Source: Novosphingobium sp. (GTDB lineage: Bacteria > Pseudomonadota > Alphaproteobacteria > Sphingomonadales > Sphingomonadaceae). Taken from it: a stretch of 64,000 nucleotides of DNA. Made by a program: the position numbers and the translations under genes. The stretch covers positions 86,809 through 150,808 of the forward strand of contig NZ_JADZAT010000009.1 of assembly GCF_020852455.1 (NCBI RefSeq). Direction: 5' to 3'. The notes beneath the pieces are model-generated. The model saw nothing but the letters and a program-made list of their open reading frames with translations, was not told where the DNA came from and ran no database searches. Below, in pieces: positions 60,440-64,000 of the stretch (its first letter is position 1; each line of letters opens with the position of its first letter).

Positions 60440-60460
60440 CAATGTAAGTTGCCCTATATC
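60433..60460 (+). promoter_or_regulatory. Promoter for a leaderless metal-hydrolase mRNA
   Basis: TTGACA (60433-60438), 16 nt, TATATC (60455-60460). The expected start of transcription, about 7 nt later, falls on the ATG at 60468, so the mRNA would be leaderless. GGAGGT touches the ATG directly, too close to be a normal ribosome site. ATTGA, CA, TCAAT (60432-60443) is a short dyad suited to TetR binding. Confidence 0.55.
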
Positions 60461-60467
60461 GGGAGGT

Positions 60468-61361
60468 ATGAACGCCCCCACCAAGTTCCCGCTCGACGTA
60501 GAACCCGCCGCGCCCATCGGCAAGCCGGTTCCGACCCCCGCCGATCTTGAGATCGTTGTGCGCGACCGCCGCTTTGGCCGCGACAAGGCACCGCCGCGCT
60601 GGTGGCTGAACAACGATCCGATCGCCACCGCCTGGCACAACGCGCTGTCCGCCACCTTCCCGCGCGGCGAGGCGCTGTTCATCGAATCGGTCAAGGCCTT
60701 CCGCGAAGGCGTGCCGCCCAAGCTGGAGGCCGAAATTCGCGCCTTCGTGAAGCAGGAAATCAACCACACCCGCGAACACATCGTGCTCAACAAGGCTGCC
60801 GCCGATGCCGGTTACGACATGGACCGGATCGACGCCCGGATTGAAGAACTGATGTTCGAGATCCGCAAGCGCCCGGCGATCGTCAACCTCTGCGCGACCA
60901 TGGCGCTGGAACACTATACGGCGATGATGGCGCACGAATTCCTCGCCAATCCCAAGCACTTCGCCGGCGGCGATCCCGAAACCATCGCACTGTGGCGCTG
61001 GCACGCGATCGAGGAAATCGAGCACAAGGGCGTTGCCTTCGATACCTTCAAGCACGCCACCCGCGACTGGAGCCGCGGGCGCCGATATCGGCTGAAAAGT
61101 GTGATGATGCTGGTGATCACCCAGAACTTCATCAAGAACCGCTGGAAGGACACGCTTGAACTGCTGGCGCAGGACGGGCTGACCGGCTGGAAGGTCAAGG
61201 CCAAGCTGGCCTGGTATCTGTTCGGCACCCCCGGCGTGCTGCGCAAGATCGTGCCGGCCTGGTTTGCCTATTTCATGCCCGGCTTCCACCCCTGGAACCA
61301 CGACGACCGCGCGCTGATCGGCAAGGCCGAAAGCGAGTTCGCGGACGCAGTGCTGGCCTGA
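60468..61361 (+). CDS. Metal-dependent hydrolase family protein (PF10118-type)
   Basis: A 297-residue protein resembling the predicted metal-dependent hydrolase family PF10118. His/Glu-rich helices are seen: FVKQEINHTREHIVLNK, MALEHYTAMMAHEFL and WRWHAIEEIEHKGVAFD, a ferritin-like set of likely metal ligands. The N-terminal segment contains APPRWWLNNDPIATAWHNALSATFPRGEALFIESV. Function is unproven; it may act on a lipid or aldehyde. It is divergent from a TetR regulator, its likely repressor. Confidence 0.8.
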   Translation: MNAPTKFPLDVEPAAPIGKPVPTPADLEIVVRDRRFGRDKAPPRWWLNNDPIATAWHNALSATFPRGEALFIESVKAFREGVPPKLEAEIRAFVKQEINHTREHIVLNKAAADAGYDMDRIDARIEELMFEIRKRPAIVNLCATMALEHYTAMMAHEFLANPKHFAGGDPETIALWRWHAIEEIEHKGVAFDTFKHATRDWSRGRRYRLKSVMMLVITQNFIKNRWKDTLELLAQDGLTGWKVKAKLAWYLFGTPGVLRKIVPAWFAYFMPGFHPWNHDDRALIGKAESEFADAVLA

Positions 61362-61370
61362 CCCGCAAGA

Positions 61371-61573
61371 CCCTCTCCATTTTCATCCTTCGGCTTGCGG
61401 CTTAGCAACCGCGCTCAGGATGAACTTCCCGCATAGTGCGGGAAGTGCAAATGGGGAGGTGGCTCGCCGAAGGCGAGACGGAGGGGTTATGGCGCAAGGG
61501 TAGCAACCCCTCCGTCATTTGCTGGCGCAAATGCCACCTCCCCATTTGTGGCATTCGCCAAAAATGGAGAGGG
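61371..61573 (+). repeat. 203-bp nested palindromic element
   Basis: Perfect terminal repeats CCCTCTCCATTTT (61371-61383) and AAAATGGAGAGGG (61561-61573) enclose CAAATGGGGAGGTGGC (61448-61463) with its complement (61533-61548), GACGGAGGGGTT with AACCCCTCCGTC, and ACTTCCCGC/GCGGGAAGT (61424-61446). It fills the gap between two convergent genes, 9 bp from each stop. It shares the GGAGGTGGC-hairpin-GAC core with the element at 19466-19586. Confidence 0.85.
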
Positions 61574-61582
61574 ATTGGCCGA

Positions 61583-62137
61583 TTAAGCCACGCGCATGCC
61601 TACCGGATCGTCGCAATTGCCCGGTTCGGCCAGCTCAAGGCAATGCTCGATCGAGGCGACCTCTTCGCCGCGCGCCAGGCTGAAGCGCTGGCGGACCTGC
61701 CCGGTCGGCTTGAAGCCGACCTTGCGCAGCACCCGGCCCGATGCCGGGTTGTCGGCAAAGTGTCCGGCCACCAGCTTGCGGTGGCCCAGCGTACGCGCCA
61801 GACCAACCACCGCGCGCGCGGCTTCGCTGGCATAGCCCTTGCCCCAGTGTTCACGGGCGAACCAGTAACCCAGTTCCACCTCGTCACCATCCTCGGCCAG
61901 CCCGACGCAGCCGATGATCTCGGCCGGCTTCGAACAGGTCGGCAGGGTGACGAAGAAATGCGGGCAGCGCGAATGCTGCGGCTGCTGGGCAAACCAGCGC
62001 GCATCGTCCGCGGTATAGGGCCAGGGCACCTTGGCCAGATTCCTGGCCACCTGCTCGTCGTCGATCCGGGACAGCAGTTCCTGCCAGTCCTCGGGCCATC
62101 CGGGCCGCAAAAACAGCCTTTCGCTGCGAATGAACAT
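61583..62137 (-). CDS. GNAT-family N-acetyltransferase (RimJ/RimL-like)
   Basis: A 184-residue GNAT enzyme: FIRSERLFLRPGWPEDW at the start, VELGYWFAREHWGKGYASEAARAVV as the acetyl-CoA loop and NPASGRVLRKVGFKPTG as the following helix. This is the Acetyltransf_3 (RimJ/RimL) pattern. The acceptor could be a protein N-terminus or a small molecule. It converges on the metal-hydrolase gene across the 203-bp repeat. Confidence 0.88.
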   Translation of the reverse strand: MFIRSERLFLRPGWPEDWQELLSRIDDEQVARNLAKVPWPYTADDARWFAQQPQHSRCPHFFVTLPTCSKPAEIIGCVGLAEDGDEVELGYWFAREHWGKGYASEAARAVVGLARTLGHRKLVAGHFADNPASGRVLRKVGFKPTGQVRQRFSLARGEEVASIEHCLELAEPGNCDDPVGMRVA

Positions 62138-62262
62138 TTCTCACCTCTCGTCATTCGCCCCACCCGGCCCAGATAGGCGTCAGGTGTGACATTGCCATTA
62201 CGGCCTGCGTCAGGATGCCTCCGTGGCGGGGCATGCCGATCGACCGGACTGAGGGAGAAACG

Positions 62263-62292
62263 AAAAAAGGGAGACGGGTTGGCCCCTCTCCC
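62263..62292 (-). terminator. Rho-independent terminator of rplU-rpmA
   Basis: Read on the minus strand, GGGAGA(GGG)...(CCC)TCTCCC is followed at once by TTTTTT (complement of AAAAAA at 62263-62268). The 9-bp stem has one bulge. It lies 65 bp after the rpmA stop. Confidence 0.85.
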
Positions 62293-62357
62293 TCTTGTCG
62301 CCGGCTTATGGACCGGCGGGGCCATCCCATCAGGGACAGCCCGTTATCGACTGTCCG

Positions 62358-62624
62358 TTATTCGGCTGCCTGGGCCATGTCCACCGACACGTACTTGCGG
62401 CCGAGCTTGCCATCGTGGAATCGCACGCGGCCACCGGTCAGCGCAAACAGGGTGTGATCCTTGCCGATGCCGACATTGGCACCCGGATAGACCTTGGTCC
62501 CGCGCTGGCGGACGATAATGTTGCCGCCGACCACTTCCTGGCCGCCGAACTTCTTCACGCCAAGGCGGCGACCGGCTGAGTCGCGACCGTTACGCGAGGA
62601 GCCGCCTGCTTTTTTATGTGCCAT
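62358..62624 (-). CDS. rpmA: 50S ribosomal protein L27
   Basis: An 88-residue ribosomal protein: [28 protein letters not shown] and [27 protein letters not shown]. The N-terminal tail, reaching the peptidyl-transferase centre, is of the uncleaved AHKK type. It follows rplU by 20 bp and a strong terminator follows it, forming the usual rplU-rpmA operon. Confidence 0.98.
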   Translation of the reverse strand: MAHKKAGGSSRNGRDSAGRRLGVKKFGGQEVVGGNIIVRQRGTKVYPGANVGIGKDHTLFALTGGRVRFHDGKLGRKYVSVDMAQAAE

Positions 62625-62644
62625 GTCGTACTACTCCGGAATTC

Positions 62645-63055
62645 TTATTCAGCGGCCTTGGCGGCCTTCTTGGCCGGGGCCTTCTTCGCCGGTGCTTCGG
62701 CGGCAGCGTCTTCAGCCTTGGGCGCAGCTTCCTTCTTGGGAGCGGCCTTCTTGGCTTCGGCGCCAACGGCAACGATGCGCAGCAGGGTCATCTGCTGGCG
62801 GTGACCGTTGCGGCGGCGATAGTTGTGGCGGCGACGCTTCTTGAAAACGATCACCTTTTCCGACTTCGCCTGCGCGATGATTTCGGCCGAAACGACAACG
62901 CCCTTGGCGTCCTTCACTTCGCCGCCGTCGCCGGCCAGCAGGACGTCGCTCAGCGTGATGGTCTCACCGGCTTCACCAGCCAGCTTTTCGACCGCGATCT
63001 TGTCTCCGGCGGCAACCCGGTATTGCTTGCCGCCCGTGCGCACAACTGCGAACAT
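62645..63055 (-). CDS. rplU: 50S ribosomal protein L21 with Ala/Lys tail
   Basis: A 136-residue L21: [20 protein letters not shown] and [27 protein letters not shown]. The core ends near residue 103; about 33 extra residues rich in Ala, Lys and Pro ([17 protein letters not shown]) make a basic C-terminal tail, common in sphingomonads. The ATG at 63055 is fixed by homology. A TTGACA on the minus strand at 63178-63173 may be its -35; the -10 is unclear. Confidence 0.97.
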   Translation of the reverse strand: MFAVVRTGGKQYRVAAGDKIAVEKLAGEAGETITLSDVLLAGDGGEVKDAKGVVVSAEIIAQAKSEKVIVFKKRRRHNYRRRNGHRQQMTLLRIVAVGAEAKKAAPKKEAAPKAEDAAAEAPAKKAPAKKAAKAAE

Positions 63056-63223
63056 GGTGCTTCTATCCGTTCGTTTTACCCAAGCCACCCGGCGATTCGG
63101 GCAGCGCATCGGCCCTCGCCCAAAAGCAAGGGTGCCGAAAGAAGGGCTGCCCCTAGTCCAAGGTGCCAGAACTGTCAACGGCAGAAGAGTCACTCTGGCA
63201 AGGTTTGCCGGGCATGCTATGGC

Positions 63224-63733
63224 ATGGCCATGTTTCGCGCCGCTCCCGCTCTCGTGCTTGTCCTGTCGCTGGCCGCCTGTGCCGGTGCCAGCGGCGAATA
63301 TCCCTCGCTCGAACGTCGCCCGATGGAGCGGATTACCGCGACCTATACCCCGGCTACCCCGGCCACGCCGCAGCCCCTGCCCCAGCCTTCGGCCGAGATC
63401 ACCGGCAAGCTTGAGCCGCTGATCGCCAAGGCCCGCAGCGCCGATGCCCGCTTCAGGGAAAAGGAAGGCCGCGCGCGCAGTCTGGCCGGTTCGGCGGCGG
63501 GCGCAAGGATCGGCACCGAATCATGGAACATCGCGACTGTCGCGGTGTCCGAGCTCGAAGCCGCCCGGGGCGAAGCGATGATCGCGCTGACCGAGCTGGA
63601 CCTGCTCTACAACGATACGGTGCTGCGCGGTGAGGATGCCAGCGCGATCCAGGCCGCACGCGACACGGTGACCGCGCTGATCGATCAGGAAGACAAGGTC
63701 CTGGGCGAACTCAGGGACCGGCTCGGAAGTTAG
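63224..63733 (+). CDS. Helical lipoprotein of unknown function
   Basis: A 169-residue probable lipoprotein with lipobox LAAC (Cys near residue 20: [17 protein letters not shown]), a Pro/Thr linker ([15 protein letters not shown]) and a helical, charged domain of about 100 residues ([51 protein letters not shown]). It may be periplasmic and coiled-coil-like. Two in-frame ATGs (63224, 63230) are possible starts. Its TAG stop is the first three bases of the structured element at 63731. Confidence 0.75.
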   Translation: MAMFRAAPALVLVLSLAACAGASGEYPSLERRPMERITATYTPATPATPQPLPQPSAEITGKLEPLIAKARSADARFREKEGRARSLAGSAAGARIGTESWNIATVAVSELEAARGEAMIALTELDLLYNDTVLRGEDASAIQAARDTVTALIDQEDKVLGELRDRLGS

Positions 63734-64000
63734 AGCCTGTCCTGTTTAGGCGGAGGCGTCGGCACGGAGCCGAATTTGGCTCAGCGTGAGGCGCGAGGAG
63801 GGAGCCATGCCGTTGCATAGTGACCGACGAGCAACGTGGCGCTGGGCCAAATTCGGCCCGCCCCTGCGGGGTCGCATCAGGAAGGCCGCTGGCGGCGTCG
63901 CGTCGCTTGCAGGGGCAACCAGCCCCTGCTGCACGCCGCTCCTATCCAGCGGCCTTCCTGATGCGATGACGATGCCTCCACCTAATCAGGACAGGCTCTA
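63731..64000 (+). repeat. 270-bp multi-hairpin element with near-perfect terminal inverted repeats
   Basis: Ends at 63731-63750 and 63981-64000 match in 19 of 20 positions, and similarity extends to about 33 bp. Inside are 63872-63892 with 63946-63966 (21 bp perfect), CAGGGGC/GCCCCTG (63910-63928), and a pair around CCGAATTTGGC (63768-63780) and GGCCAAATTCGG (63845-63858). No long reading frame inside. Shape fits a MITE-like element or a structured transcript. The left end overlaps the lipoprotein stop codon. The right end coincides with the window edge, so the outer boundary and any target duplication cannot be checked. Confidence 0.75.

Noticed and set aside
1..64000. CRISPR array, prophage or insertion sequence
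   Set aside because: No regularly spaced direct repeats, no cas, integrase, transposase or phage structural genes were found; the palindromic elements carry no coding capacity.

Overview
The window is a chromosomal segment of a high-GC alphaproteobacterium, most likely a sphingomonad (Sphingomonadaceae or Erythrobacteraceae). This rests on gene content and order: class II DAHP synthase, MucR, plant-type glutamate-cysteine ligase, and the blocks nfu-rutE-tsaB-rimI-(mucR)-fur-plsC-miaB-phoH-ybeY-corC and mutY-DUF721-dsbA-smc. The genus is inference. No rRNA, tRNA, CRISPR array, transposase, integrase or phage gene was seen.

Layout. 1-7.4 kb, minus strand: a partial spermidine-synthase-like gene, aroG, an M16 metalloprotease, an FKBP isomerase, a DUF2147 protein and two secreted proteins of unknown function, the larger with three internal repeats. 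7.5-18.8 kb, plus strand: a LuxR-type regulator, then Fe-S delivery (nfuA), tRNA modification (tsaB, miaB), ribosome maturation (rimI, ybeY), iron regulation (fur), lipid acylation (two plsC-like genes), phoH, corC and a LysR regulator. 18.8-22 kb: two convergent cyclophilins, mgtE and DUF1489. 22-26 kb: a divergent bufferin-type metallophore locus with two Cys-rich precursors, an MNIO maturase and its partner, DoxX, an ECF sigma factor and its NrsF-type anti-sigma. 26-33.7 kb, minus strand: a CHASE2-GGDEF cyclase, a Flp-like pilin, a DsbA-like protein, nudC, two Tat-exported serine hydrolases and mutY. 33.8-40 kb, plus strand: DUF721, three tandem DsbA-like thioredoxins and smc. 40-44.8 kb: soxR with a near-consensus SoxR box, a VOC protein, an SRAP protein, ubiA, DUF2306 and rsmE. 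44.9-49 kb: a modular secreted protein (P-domain, DUF11, GEVED), gshA and an ABM monooxygenase. 49-54.8 kb, minus strand: an ICMT-like membrane protein, bamB, a YfgM-like TPR protein, a glycosyltransferase and an alpha/beta hydrolase. 54.9-64 kb: an orphan astD, a lipoprotein, rarD, pyrC, ygfZ, a tetR/metal-hydrolase divergent pair, a GNAT enzyme, rpmA-rplU, a lipoprotein and a 270-bp structured element ending at the window edge.

The most coherent system is the 22.6-26.0 kb bufferin locus. Its central intergenic region holds two oppositely oriented matches to one ECF-type promoter (TGTAACC, 16 or 17 nt, CGAAT), one for each arm. The sigma and anti-sigma genes sit at the end of one arm, which suggests an autoregulated metal-stress circuit feeding two different precursors to one maturase pair.

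The second theme is nested-palindrome intergenic elements. At least seven occur, usually within a few bases of a gene end. Some supply C-terminal codons or a translation-initiation region to the neighbouring gene.
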